37,559 bases of DNA from Bacteroidales bacterium (lineage in GTDB: Bacteria > Bacteroidota > Bacteroidia > Bacteroidales > Muribaculaceae): positions 1 through 37,559 of the forward strand of contig JAQXTJ010000129.1 of NCBI GenBank assembly GCA_029219425.1. The letters are read 5' to 3'. The notes beneath the pieces are model-generated. The model worked only from the letters and a program-made list of their open reading frames with translations. It ran no database searches and was not told the origin of the DNA. Both the position numbers and the translations under genes were made by a program. This document shows positions 1-7,767 of this stretch, in pieces. Numbering within the stretch: the first letter of the stretch is position 1; each line of letters begins with the position of its first letter.

Positions 1-2
1 TT

Positions 3-473
3 CGCTCGCGCATAGGAATTGAGCGTCGATGCCTGTGGGTTTATCCCGATACCGACCTCTACGAGCTTGCCAAGAACACTTTCGAGGAAACGCTCGTGGT
101 GAAGGACTGGATCCTGATAGATGAGGCGCAGTTCCTCACACGACGTCAGGTCGATCAGCTCGCCCGCATCGTCGATGACTATGGAAGCAACGTGGTGTGC
201 TATGGTCTGCGCACCGATTTCCGCACTAATCTTTTCGAGGGCTCGCAGCGTCTTTTCGAAATCGCCGACACCATCGATGAGATAAAATCGACCTGCTCCT
301 GCGGGCGCAAGACGATAGTGAACGCACGCATCGACCACCGCGGACGCATCGTCACCGACGGCAACCAGGTGGAGATTGGAGGCGACGACAAGTATGTGGC
401 ACTGTGCCGCCACTGCTGGCACAGCCGCCGCCTCGAGAGCGACGAGGAAAACTCCCTCAAGTTTGAGCCTTAG
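3..473 (+). CDS. tdk: Thymidine kinase, 5'-truncated by the window edge
   Basis: The enzyme phosphorylates thymidine to dTMP with ATP in the cytoplasmic pyrimidine salvage pathway. The reading frame is open from base 3, so the start and the P-loop lie outside the window; about 156 C-terminal residues remain. Visible family marks are the Walker B/lid segment ILIDEAQFL, the segment VVCYGLRTDF just after it, and a zinc ribbon made of a C-S-C-G-R-K pair and a later C-R-H-C-W pair. These match the type II (TK1-like) family. The gene ends at TAG 473 and is followed by about 170 bases without a gene that carry a heptamer repeat. Nothing in the remaining part looks damaged. The assignment is secure; only the missing N-terminus limits it. 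Confidence 0.93.
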   Translation, partial: RSRIGIERRCLWVYPDTDLYELAKNTFEETLVVKDWILIDEAQFLTRRQVDQLARIVDDYGSNVVCYGLRTDFRTNLFEGSQRLFEIADTIDEIKSTCSCGRKTIVNARIDHRGRIVTDGNQVEIGGDDKYVALCRHCWHSRRLESDEENSLKFEP

Positions 474-561
474 AGTGGGGAAGTCACTCCCTACAGGAGC
501 CAGTGGAGCCGGAACCAACTTATCAACCATACAACCACACACCAAAAAAGCCCGCCTCCCA

Positions 562-585
562 ACTCCTAACTCCTCACTCCTCACT
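562..585. repeat. Heptamer tandem array (ACTCCTM units)
   Basis: Three consecutive 7-base units (ACTCCTA, ACTCCTC, ACTCCTC) followed by ACTAA. The array lies in the gap between tdk and the GH43 gene. An almost identical array with the same plus-strand orientation and the same ACTAA ending is found at 7744-7767. Confidence 0.8.
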
Positions 586-641
586 AAATAGAACGAACTA
601 TATTTTTTTTACTAACCAACAACCACATTCATCAACCAAAA

Positions 642-3362
642 ATGACTAAACGATTACTGATTGTAGTCGCTATGCTGCATCTTTTTGCCGGCATGGCGCT
701 TGCGCAGTTTCAGCAAAGCAAACTGCCGCTTGCCGATCCATTCGTGTTCTACGAGGACGGTACTTACTATGCCTACGGAACCCACCACAACGATGGCATT
801 GTGGTATTCACCTCCACCAACCTCATCGAGTGGGAGCAACACTCATCCCTCGCTCTCCACAAGGACAACTGCACAGAGAAAGTGTGGTTCTGGGCTCCCG
901 AGGTGTATCATATTGGCGATGAGTACATAATGTATTTCTCGGCCAATGAGCATCTTTTTGCTGCCAAATCCTCATCGCCACTGGGCCCATTCGTGCAGGT
1001 GGGTGGCTACCAGATGGAGGGGCTGATTGGCAGCGAGAAGTGCATCGACTCATCAATGTTTATCGACGACGATGGCACCGCCTATCTCTTCTTCGTGCGT
1101 TTCACCGACGGCAACTGCATCTGGATGTGTCGTCTTGCCGACGACCACATCACCCCCGTGCCCGGCACTCTGAAGCACTGCTTCTCGGTGTCGGCAGCCT
1201 GGGAGAACATTGCGCCACGAGTGGTGGAGGGTCCCAACATGGTGAAGCACAACGGTATCTATTACCTCACCTACTCGGCCAACAACTATGTGAGCATGGA
1301 CTATGCCGTAGGATATGCCACAACCACCTCGCTCACCAATCCACAGTGGACCAAGGCCTCGGGCAACCCCATTCTGCGACGCATCTACGACCTCGTTGGC
1401 ACAGGGCATCACACCCTCTTCACCGATGCCGATGGCGACATGCGCATAGCATTCCACGCCCACAACAGCACTACGGCCATTCACCCACGCCTCACCTACA
1501 TAGGCCGAATGCAATTCAATGGCGGCGCCCTTGAGGTGGCAAAGGAGCCATTCCTGCGTCCGGTGCTCACCGGTGAGCGCTCAATAGGCTATGAGCCGGC
1601 ACTGCTCATCGACACCGAGCGGGGCTATGAGCGCGGAGGCAGCGCGGTGATCGACCTCAATGCCGACGGACACCTCGACCGCATCGCCGGCGGTGTGGTG
1701 CGCTCGGTGCAGAACGACGCCACCACCGACGCCTTTGGCAAGCGCCGCGCCATGCACATTGCGCTTTGGGACGACGCCACAAAGGCGTGGAACGAGCTTG
1801 ATGGCAAGGCTTCGGCAATACAGGTGGCCGACTATCCTGTGATTCTTCCATGCGACATCAATCACGACGGTCTGCCCGATGTGGTGGCTTTTGAGCAGAT
1901 AGGCAGCAGCACCACCGCCGATGTGTATGTGAAAAACCTTGGCACCGAGGGAGTGTTTCTCGGCAATGGCGACGGCACTTTCCGCCAGGCACAGGTCACC
2001 ATCACCGATGCCGCCGGCACGGTGCTCGACTTCGACATTCGTGCACCGCACACTGCCGCCGTGCTCGACTGCAACAACGACGGCCTCACCGACATTGTGT
2101 GCCTCGGCTACCAGGACGACCGAATCTACAACTATGTCCTCATCAACCGTGGCTTCACCGCCGACAGCTTCACTTTCACCGCCGTGCCTTTCCTTGAGGG
2201 CTACAAGCTCTCCAATGCCGTGGTGAAGGCAGCCGACTTCAATGCCGACGGCCTGGCCGACTTCATTGTCAGTGCCAAGGTGAGCGGTGTGGAAGGCATG
2301 AAGGCTCTCACCGAGATTTTTCTCAACAATGCCGCTGCGCCCGGCACTTTCACCCCTATGGACCTGCGCAACACAAGCACTGTGGTGAAGCCCAAGAGCG
2401 GCGGCACTCTGCAAGTGGCCGACTTCAATGGCGACGGACGTCCCGACTTCTATCTCGCCGGCACCGGCGACTCCAATCTGGGCGACAACGACTATGAGCA
2501 GACCGTGTATCTGAACAAGGGCGGCGCAGTGCCCACTTTCAAGACTATCACAGGCCACCTGAAAACGACCATCTACAAATCGTGCAACACTGCTACGGCT
2601 GCCGGAGTAATCGACTGGAACGGCGATGGCTCATTCGACATAGTGGTGAGCGGAACATCGGAGAAGCTCAATAGCAAGACCACAGCCTACGTATATACCA
2701 ACCAGAAGTGCACCGGCGTGATGTATTGCTACGCACAGTTGCCCGGAGCAATGTCGCTCACAATGTCGTTCCCCGACTGGAACGGCGACGGCGTGCCCGA
2801 TTATTGCAACCAGGGCTACTCGAAGGACGATGTGTATCTCACCAACTCGCAGCTTGGCCGCACCATGATGGTGTGCCTCAACTCGAGCGCAGCCACCCGG
2901 CGCCCAGATGCGCCTGTGAACCTCACTGCCACCCCGGGCGAGCAAGGCGTGGAGCTGAAGTGGGAGGCCCCGGCCTCGGCTGTGGGCTGCGAGAGCTTTG
3001 AATACTATGTGAAAGACGCCGATGGCAACCGTGTGACCGACTGCCTCGCTCTTGCCGATGGCACGCGCCTTGCCCACGCCATGGGCAACGCCGGGGGCAA
3101 CCGAAGCATCACCTTCTTCCCGCCCAAGAGCGGCACCTACACCTGGGGTGTGCAGATGATCGACGCCCGCTATCAAGGCTCGGCATTTGCCGAGGGAGGC
3201 TCTTTCACCTACGAAGGCTCGGGCGTGGATGTCGTAGCTACCGACTCAGCCACACGAGAGGAGCACTGGAGCGTGGCAGGACAGCCCGTGGCTCCTGCCG
3301 AGCCGGGTCTGCACATAGTGCGCCACGCCAATGGCACAGTAGAAAAGCAATTAAAGCGTTAA
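642..3362 (+). CDS. Secreted GH43-family glycoside hydrolase with FG-GAP/VCBS-like repeats
   Basis: 906 residues, predicted to be exported and to act on plant or host glycans (GH43 members are mostly arabinofuranosidases, xylosidases or galactosidases; the substrate cannot be read from sequence). A signal peptide ends near residue 21 (GMALA-Q). Residues about 25-310 form a GH43-type five-bladed propeller. Candidate catalytic residues are Asp32 (LADPF, base), Asp136 (CIDSSMF, pKa modulator) and Glu196 (VVEGPNM, acid), with a typical WAPEV motif at 84-88. From about 320 to 750 there are seven D-x-N/D-x-D-G-x-x-D segments, for example DLNADGHLD, DINHDGLPD, DWNGDGVPD, typical of calcium-binding FG-GAP/VCBS repeats. 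A fibronectin III-like segment follows (PVNLTATPGEQG on). The extreme C-terminus (GLHIVRHANG then KQLKR) resembles a short T9SS sorting tail, though a divergent one. It stands alone, with no susC/susD beside it. The start at 642 precedes the signal peptide directly. Confidence 0.85.
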   Translation: MTKRLLIVVAMLHLFAGMALAQFQQSKLPLADPFVFYEDGTYYAYGTHHNDGIVVFTSTNLIEWEQHSSLALHKDNCTEKVWFWAPEVYHIGDEYIMYFSANEHLFAAKSSSPLGPFVQVGGYQMEGLIGSEKCIDSSMFIDDDGTAYLFFVRFTDGNCIWMCRLADDHITPVPGTLKHCFSVSAAWENIAPRVVEGPNMVKHNGIYYLTYSANNYVSMDYAVGYATTTSLTNPQWTKASGNPILRRIYDLVGTGHHTLFTDADGDMRIAFHAHNSTTAIHPRLTYIGRMQFNGGALEVAKEPFLRPVLTGERSIGYEPALLIDTERGYERGGSAVIDLNADGHLDRIAGGVVRSVQNDATTDAFGKRRAMHIALWDDATKAWNELDGKASAIQVADYPVILPCDINHDGLPDVVAFEQIGSSTTADVYVKNLGTEGVFLGNGDGTFRQAQVTITDAAGTVLDFDIRAPHTAAVLDCNNDGLTDIVCLGYQDDRIYNYVLINRGFTADSFTFTAVPFLEGYKLSNAVVKAADFNADGLADFIVSAKVSGVEGMKALTEIFLNNAAAPGTFTPMDLRNTSTVVKPKSGGTLQVADFNGDGRPDFYLAGTGDSNLGDNDYEQTVYLNKGGAVPTFKTITGHLKTTIYKSCNTATAAGVIDWNGDGSFDIVVSGTSEKLNSKTTAYVYTNQKCTGVMYCYAQLPGAMSLTMSFPDWNGDGVPDYCNQGYSKDDVYLTNSQLGRTMMVCLNSSAATRRPDAPVNLTATPGEQGVELKWEAPASAVGCESFEYYVKDADGNRVTDCLALADGTRLAHAMGNAGGNRSITFFPPKSGTYTWGVQMIDARYQGSAFAEGGSFTYEGSGVDVVATDSATREEHWSVAGQPVAPAEPGLHIVRHANGTVEKQLKR

Positions 3363-3401
3363 CGGCAAAGAAGCTGTTAATAATTGTAAAAACGAAATAA
3401 A

Positions 3402-3443
3402 ATAAGGGGTAAATATGTTGCAAAACATATATTTACCCCTTAT
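3402..3443. terminator. Bidirectional hairpin between convergent genes
   Basis: An almost perfect inverted repeat (ATAAGGGGTAAATATGTT, loop GCAA, then its complement with one extra base pair offset) lies between the GH43 gene and the convergent glycosyltransferase. It is A/T-flanked, so it could end transcription from both sides. Confidence 0.65.
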
Positions 3444-3505
3444 CTTTGCACTAAGTTTTTTCATTGGTATTAGATTTTAAGTGAAGATTAGTTGTCGTGA
3501 GACAA

Positions 3506-4627
3506 TTAATCCTTTTTTTTGCCCCAAAATTCGGCAATATATCTCAAGTGTTTCTCGGCAATCACCCGTGTGTCGTTGTGCTTCTTCACAAATTCCACGC
3601 TTCGGCGCGACAGCTCGGGCAGCCTGCTCTTGTTGGCAATAATCCATTCCAGCTTGTTCTCAATGTCGCCCTCCACGATGGGCGAGATGTTAACTATCGG
3701 ACGGTTTTCGTGCTCACCTATGAAGTCGTAGTATTCGGGCTCGGCTCCGGTCACGGCCACCATGCCGCGAGCCATGCCAAGGAGGGCATTTGTGGCCGGG
3801 GTGTAGCTGTAGAGCTGGTCGAGCAGCACATGCGATGAGTTGAGCCTCTCCACATATTCGGCGTAGGGCACATTGCACACCAGTTCCATCTCGGCCTCAC
3901 CGGGGTGACGTGCCACCACGCGCTTTAGCACCTCCATGATTCGGTCGGTGCCCTTCAGCTCCATGCGGTCGTTGTGGTAGCCAAGAAAGAAGCGCACCTT
4001 GCGAGGCTCGTGCTCAATGACGCGCTGCTCAATGTTGTGGGTGTCGATGGGTATGCCGCCATAGCGCACTTTCTCGGGGGCTACTTTCTCGTAGGCTTTC
4101 ACATATTCCCACAGGCAGGGTATTATCACGTCCGACTTCTGCACCACATCATCGGCAAGAACCTTCATCGACGGCGAGGTCCACTCAAGCTCCCTGCGCG
4201 GATATAGCAGCGCGTGGGGCGATGGCTCTGTGCCTATGCGGAAGTCGCTGTAGGCAAATGTGGTGCAGTCGAGGCACGCCTTCACATAGTAGTAGTCGGT
4301 GTTGATCATAGAGAACACCACCATGCGGTTGTTGCGACGCAGATAGTCGAAGAAGAATTTCACCTTCAGTGGCTTTAGGTGCAGGAATGTGGGAGTGTGG
4401 ATATACACCACGTCCCAGCCGCGAATGCGTGGCAGCAGCGATATGAGGCGGGCGAGGTAGCTCACAGCTCCAAGCTTGCCCGGGTGGCGTCGGATGTCGA
4501 TATCGCGCCGGGTGTTCATCCACCGGCAGCCGTCCGACATCAGTGTCACGTTCTGTCCCAGTTCCGTCAGCCCTTCGCTCAGTGACACATGGAAGTTGCT
4601 GAAGTCGCCTATAATGAGGATGTTCAT
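3506..4627 (-). CDS. GT-B fold glycosyltransferase (family 4-like)
   Basis: 373 residues, no signal peptide, probably cytoplasmic or membrane-peripheral, building surface polysaccharide or a glycolipid. The N-terminus (MNILIIGDFSNFH) is the first beta-strand/loop of a GT-B Rossmann domain with the acceptor side. The second half carries GYHNDRMELKGTDRIMEV, a typical nucleotide-sugar side segment, and the C-terminal region around GMARGMVAVTGAEPEYYDF corresponds to the donor-binding loop of GT1/GT4 enzymes, though the usual EPFG-type E-x7-E motif is weak. Its ATG overlaps the TGA of the upstream glycosyltransferase by four bases (ATGA), so the two are probably translationally coupled and act on the same glycan. 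Donor and acceptor are unknown. Confidence 0.75.
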   Translation of the reverse strand: MNILIIGDFSNFHVSLSEGLTELGQNVTLMSDGCRWMNTRRDIDIRRHPGKLGAVSYLARLISLLPRIRGWDVVYIHTPTFLHLKPLKVKFFFDYLRRNNRMVVFSMINTDYYYVKACLDCTTFAYSDFRIGTEPSPHALLYPRRELEWTSPSMKVLADDVVQKSDVIIPCLWEYVKAYEKVAPEKVRYGGIPIDTHNIEQRVIEHEPRKVRFFLGYHNDRMELKGTDRIMEVLKRVVARHPGEAEMELVCNVPYAEYVERLNSSHVLLDQLYSYTPATNALLGMARGMVAVTGAEPEYYDFIGEHENRPIVNISPIVEGDIENKLEWIIANKSRLPELSRRSVEFVKKHNDTRVIAEKHLRYIAEFWGKKKD

Positions 4628-5541
4628 GGCAATGGTTGTGAAAGTAGTGGGTAGATGCCATATTTGTGGAATACGGCTTTTATTTGCTCATCGTTGGCGC
4701 AGGCATTGATGTTGGTGTTGAAGAGGGCAATGTCCTGCACCGACTGGTTGGTGAGCACGCAGTCATCGTCGGCATAGCGGCTTTCAGCCTTCACGGTGAG
4801 TGTGCCGTTGAGGCGTGCCATGGCAAAGAACCATATATCGTCGCCCTTGGGCGCAAGCCGCATAAAAGCCTCCTCATTGAGCACCTCTTTGTGGAAGCAG
4901 CCGGGTGGATAAAGCACAGCCCCAAAGCCTATGGCGAAATTGTGTGGATGTGGGGTGCTGTAGCCTCCAAAGCGCAGCCATTTGCGGTAGGGCAGAGGGT
5001 GCCCGCCTTTCCCGAGTGCCATGCGGTGCACCACATTGGCGTGCACATAGCCGGGGCGTGCCATGTAGGAGCGCACAAGGTTCTCTATCAGGTCGAAGTC
5101 GTAGATTACGTCGTCGTCGATGGTGATATAGTAGGCATCGGGGTATTTCTGTAGAGTGGGGATAAGTTTCTTGTAGGATTTTATATCGTGCGTGAAGCCT
5201 ATTTCCAGCCCGCGTTGCTGCTGGCGTTGCAGGGTGATGGGCAGAGGCTTGTCGCGCAGAGAGTCATCGAGCCACAGCACTATGCGGTTGGGTTTCAGTG
5301 AGTTTTGCATTATCGACTCAATTGCGAGATACACATCATAGAGTCTTTTGCCATAAGTCGTCAGGCTCACTATCAGTTCCTTGTCGAGCACCTCGACGGG
5401 CTGTGTGCCGGCAGCCGATGTCCCGCCAAGCGTGTAGCCTCGCAGCATCTCGGCCCTGATGTCGAATTGCAGCCGGTTGTTGGCCTTGCGCATGGGGGCA
5501 ATCAGATATTTGCGGTAGAGTGCCTTTAGTAGTTTCTTCAT
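4624..5541 (-). CDS. Glycosyltransferase, GT-A type with DDD motif
   Basis: 305 residues, no signal peptide; the N-terminal stretch MKKLLKALYRKYLIAPMRK is basic and amphipathic and may sit on the membrane. The core begins at LIVSLTTYGKR, then IVLWLDD and YYITIDDDVIYD; the last is the metal/nucleotide-sugar-binding DxD-type motif of GT-A enzymes. A later KGDDIWFF segment is in the place of the catalytic acid-bearing ED(D)xW-type motif in related transferases. This is the first gene of a two-gene unit with the GT-B enzyme at 3506-4627 and overlaps it by four bases. A good -7 box lies at 5563-5571. The glycan built is not identifiable. It could equally be described as a generic capsule/LPS glycosyltransferase. 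Confidence 0.72.
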   Translation of the reverse strand: MKKLLKALYRKYLIAPMRKANNRLQFDIRAEMLRGYTLGGTSAAGTQPVEVLDKELIVSLTTYGKRLYDVYLAIESIMQNSLKPNRIVLWLDDSLRDKPLPITLQRQQQRGLEIGFTHDIKSYKKLIPTLQKYPDAYYITIDDDVIYDFDLIENLVRSYMARPGYVHANVVHRMALGKGGHPLPYRKWLRFGGYSTPHPHNFAIGFGAVLYPPGCFHKEVLNEEAFMRLAPKGDDIWFFAMARLNGTLTVKAESRYADDDCVLTNQSVQDIALFNTNINACANDEQIKAVFHKYGIYPLLSQPLP

Positions 5542-5562
5542 AAAAAAACGGTTGCTTCATTG

Positions 5563-5571
5563 GCAAAGTTA
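5563..5571 (-). promoter_or_regulatory. Bacteroidetes -7 box for the glycosyltransferase pair
   Basis: On the minus strand this reads TAACTTTGC, an exact match to the TAnnTTTG consensus, about 22 bases before the ATG at 5541. The -33 region is weak. Confidence 0.6.
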
Positions 5572-5631
5572 CACTAATTTTTTCACAGAATGCAATTTTT
5601 GCAACAATAATTGCGTTTTTTCAGTGTGATA

Positions 5632-6609
5632 ATGCCAAATTCCTTAATGACCTACACCAGCCACAACACATCTATTTCAATAGTGGTGCCTGTGCACAAC
5701 AGGGCCTCAATTATGCTTCCTACGCTGCAATCTATCGTGGCGCAGACCTACCGTCCGCTGCACTTGGTGCTTGTCGATAATAATTCCTCCGATGGCTCTT
5801 TGTCGGCCTTGCTGAGATTCAGGCAGGAGCATGAGGGCGAGGGGCTGGAGATTACAGTGCTTAGTGAGAGCAAGCCCGGGGCCACTGCGGCGCGAAATGC
5901 CGGCTTCAGGGCTGGCGAAAGCGAGTGGGTGATGTTTTTCGACAGCGACGACCTCATGGACCCCGACCTTGTGGAGAGCTATATGAGCCGCATCGAGGCT
6001 GTTGACGATGCCGCCGACCTGGTGGTGACCCGTGTGGATGTGAAGATGCTCAATGGCAATGTGCGCGAATATCCCTACTACGAGGACAACCTGCTTGTGC
6101 ACCACCTCTTTCACGCCTCTCTCGCCACTCAGCGATTCATTGCGCGGCGAAGCCTCATTGAGCGTGCAGGCGGGTGGAACGAGGCTTTGCCTTGCTGGAA
6201 CGACTGGGAGTTTGGCTTTCGCCTCCTTATGCAGCATCCGCGTATTGCCTTCGTGGGCGACCGCGTGCGCGTGCATGTCATTGCCACAGCCGAGTCTATC
6301 ACCGGCACCAGCTTCACGGCAAAACATGGCAAGTGGGAGCAATCAGTCAACGCTGTGGAAACCTTGCTGCAAGCATCAGGCGAACCAATGCGCGCCACGC
6401 TGCTCAAGTGGCTCGATTTCCGCCGCATTGCACTTGCCGCCGAGTATTGTCGCGAGCGTCGTCCCGACCTTGCCAGGCCTCTCTACCAAGCCACAATGTC
6501 GCACTGCCGCCGGCATCTCGTGATGAGCTGGCTCTACCCCCTGTGCTACCACTACATTGCTTGCGGCGGCCGTGGAATCTCCCACCTCGTGAAGCACCTC
6601 GTGCGATAA
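5632..6609 (+). CDS. GT2-family glycosyltransferase
   Basis: 325 residues from ATG 5632 (an upstream TTG at 5611 is less likely; an in-frame ATG at 5647 is a second choice). The N-terminal GT-A domain has all usual GT2 landmarks: ISIVVPVHNRA (first strand), VLVDNNSSDGS (nucleotide-binding DxSxDxS-like turn), GATAARNAGF, and MFFDSDDLMDPD (DxD metal site). The later WNDWEFGFRLL corresponds to the ED/W-x-D catalytic base region. No membrane segment is obvious, so it is a soluble or peripheral transferase. It is divergent from the two minus-strand glycosyltransferases, with about 90 bases between starts, and the three probably belong to one surface-glycan locus. The product is unknown. It ends before a strong terminator shared with asd. 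Confidence 0.85.
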   Translation: MPNSLMTYTSHNTSISIVVPVHNRASIMLPTLQSIVAQTYRPLHLVLVDNNSSDGSLSALLRFRQEHEGEGLEITVLSESKPGATAARNAGFRAGESEWVMFFDSDDLMDPDLVESYMSRIEAVDDAADLVVTRVDVKMLNGNVREYPYYEDNLLVHHLFHASLATQRFIARRSLIERAGGWNEALPCWNDWEFGFRLLMQHPRIAFVGDRVRVHVIATAESITGTSFTAKHGKWEQSVNAVETLLQASGEPMRATLLKWLDFRRIALAAEYCRERRPDLARPLYQATMSHCRRHLVMSWLYPLCYHYIACGGRGISHLVKHLVR

Positions 6610-6616
6610 CAAAAAC

Positions 6617-6656
6617 AAAAGTACGCCCGTCACTTCATGAGTTAGAGCGTACTTTT
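6617..6656. terminator. Bidirectional terminator between GT2 gene and asd
   Basis: AAAAGTACGC pairs perfectly with GCGTACTTTT across a 20-base loop; each side is flanked by A or T runs, suiting both convergent genes. Confidence 0.75.
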
Positions 6657-6684
6657 CATTTTTTATTACAACTCAGTGTTGCCG

Positions 6685-7692
6685 TCACTTCTTGTGCGCG
6701 AGCAGGTATTGTGCAATCTGCACGGCATTGAGGGCTGCTCCCTTCTTTATTTGGTCGCCAACCACCCAGAACGACAGTCCGCACTCACTGGCAAGGTCCT
6801 TGCGTATGCGGCCCACGAACACGGGGTCTTTACCCGATGTGAACAGAGGCATGGGATATTGCTTCTCGGCGGGATTGTCGATTACCACAACTCCATCGGC
6901 CTTGGCAAATGCCTCGCGGGCCTCTTCCACGCTGATGGGGCGCTCCGTTTCCACCCACACAGCCTCGCTGTGGGCTCGCAGCACAGGCACGCGAACGCAC
7001 ATTGCGCTGGTGCATATCTCAGGCTCGTGCATAATCTTGCGCGTTTCATTGAACATCTTCATCTCCTCCTTGGTGTAGCCATTGTCCTGGAGCACGTCGA
7101 TGTGAGGAATCACGTTGTAGGCAAGCTGATAGGCAAACTTCTCCACCTTCGCTTCCTTGCCGGCTGCAATGTCCACATATTGCTGCTGAAGCTCTGCCAT
7201 GGCCTGGGCGCCGGCACCGCTTGCGGCCTGATAGGTTGCCACATGCACGCGCTTAATCTTGGAAATGTCGTTGATTGGCTTCAGGGCAACAACCATCTGT
7301 ATGGTGGTGCAGTTGGGGTTGGCGATAATGTTGCGCGGTGTGCACAAAGCATCGGCTCCATTCACCTCGGGCACCACAAGAGGCACATCCTCGTCCATGC
7401 GGAATGCGCTGGAGTTGTCAATCATGATAGCTCCATGCTTGGTGATGGTTTCGGCAAACTCCTTCGAAGTGCCGGCACCGGCCGAAGTGAAGGCGATGTC
7501 GATACCGCGGAAGTCGTCGTTGTGCTTCAGTTCTTTCACTTTAATCTCTTTCCCACGAAAGGTATAGGAAGTTCCCGCACTGCGCGATGAGCCAAAAAGA
7601 GAAAGCTCATCGATAGGAAAATTCTGCTCCTCGAGCACGCGGAGGAACTCCTGACCTACGGCGCCACTTGCGCCAACGATTGCTACGTTCAT
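6685..7692 (-). CDS. asd: Aspartate-semialdehyde dehydrogenase
   Basis: 335 residues, the usual length. It reduces L-aspartyl-4-phosphate to aspartate semialdehyde with NADPH, the branch point toward lysine/diaminopimelate, threonine and methionine. The NADP-binding loop GASGAVG is at residues 7-13, the catalytic cysteine is Cys128 in NPNCTT, and the active-site histidine is His241 in RAHSEA. The substrate-binding YQAASGAG segment is also present. The gene is the last of a minus-strand group parE-coaD-S41 peptidase-asd and lies 56 bases after the peptidase stop. A heptamer repeat occupies part of that gap. Assignment is firm. Confidence 0.96.
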   Translation of the reverse strand: MNVAIVGASGAVGQEFLRVLEEQNFPIDELSLFGSSRSAGTSYTFRGKEIKVKELKHNDDFRGIDIAFTSAGAGTSKEFAETITKHGAIMIDNSSAFRMDEDVPLVVPEVNGADALCTPRNIIANPNCTTIQMVVALKPINDISKIKRVHVATYQAASGAGAQAMAELQQQYVDIAAGKEAKVEKFAYQLAYNVIPHIDVLQDNGYTKEEMKMFNETRKIMHEPEICTSAMCVRVPVLRAHSEAVWVETERPISVEEAREAFAKADGVVVIDNPAEKQYPMPLFTSGKDPVFVGRIRKDLASECGLSFWVVGDQIKKGAALNAVQIAQYLLAHKK

Positions 7693-7743
7693 TTTCTTTG
7701 TTTTATATATAAACTAATGTTTTCTTTTCGAGTCAATGAGCCA

Positions 7744-7767
7744 ACTCCTCACTCCTCACTCCTCACT
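7744..7767. repeat. Heptamer tandem array overlapping the end of the S41 peptidase gene
   Basis: Three exact ACTCCTC units (7744-7750, 7751-7757, 7758-7764) followed by ACTAA. The minus-strand peptidase gene reads through the array: its last codons (LVRSEE) and its TGA stop (7749-7751) are made of repeat sequence. Confidence 0.9.

Noticed and set aside
3440..3448. TATCTTTGC on the plus strand, an exact -7 box
   Set aside because: It overlaps the terminator hairpin and no plus-strand gene follows; the next gene is convergent. Most likely chance.
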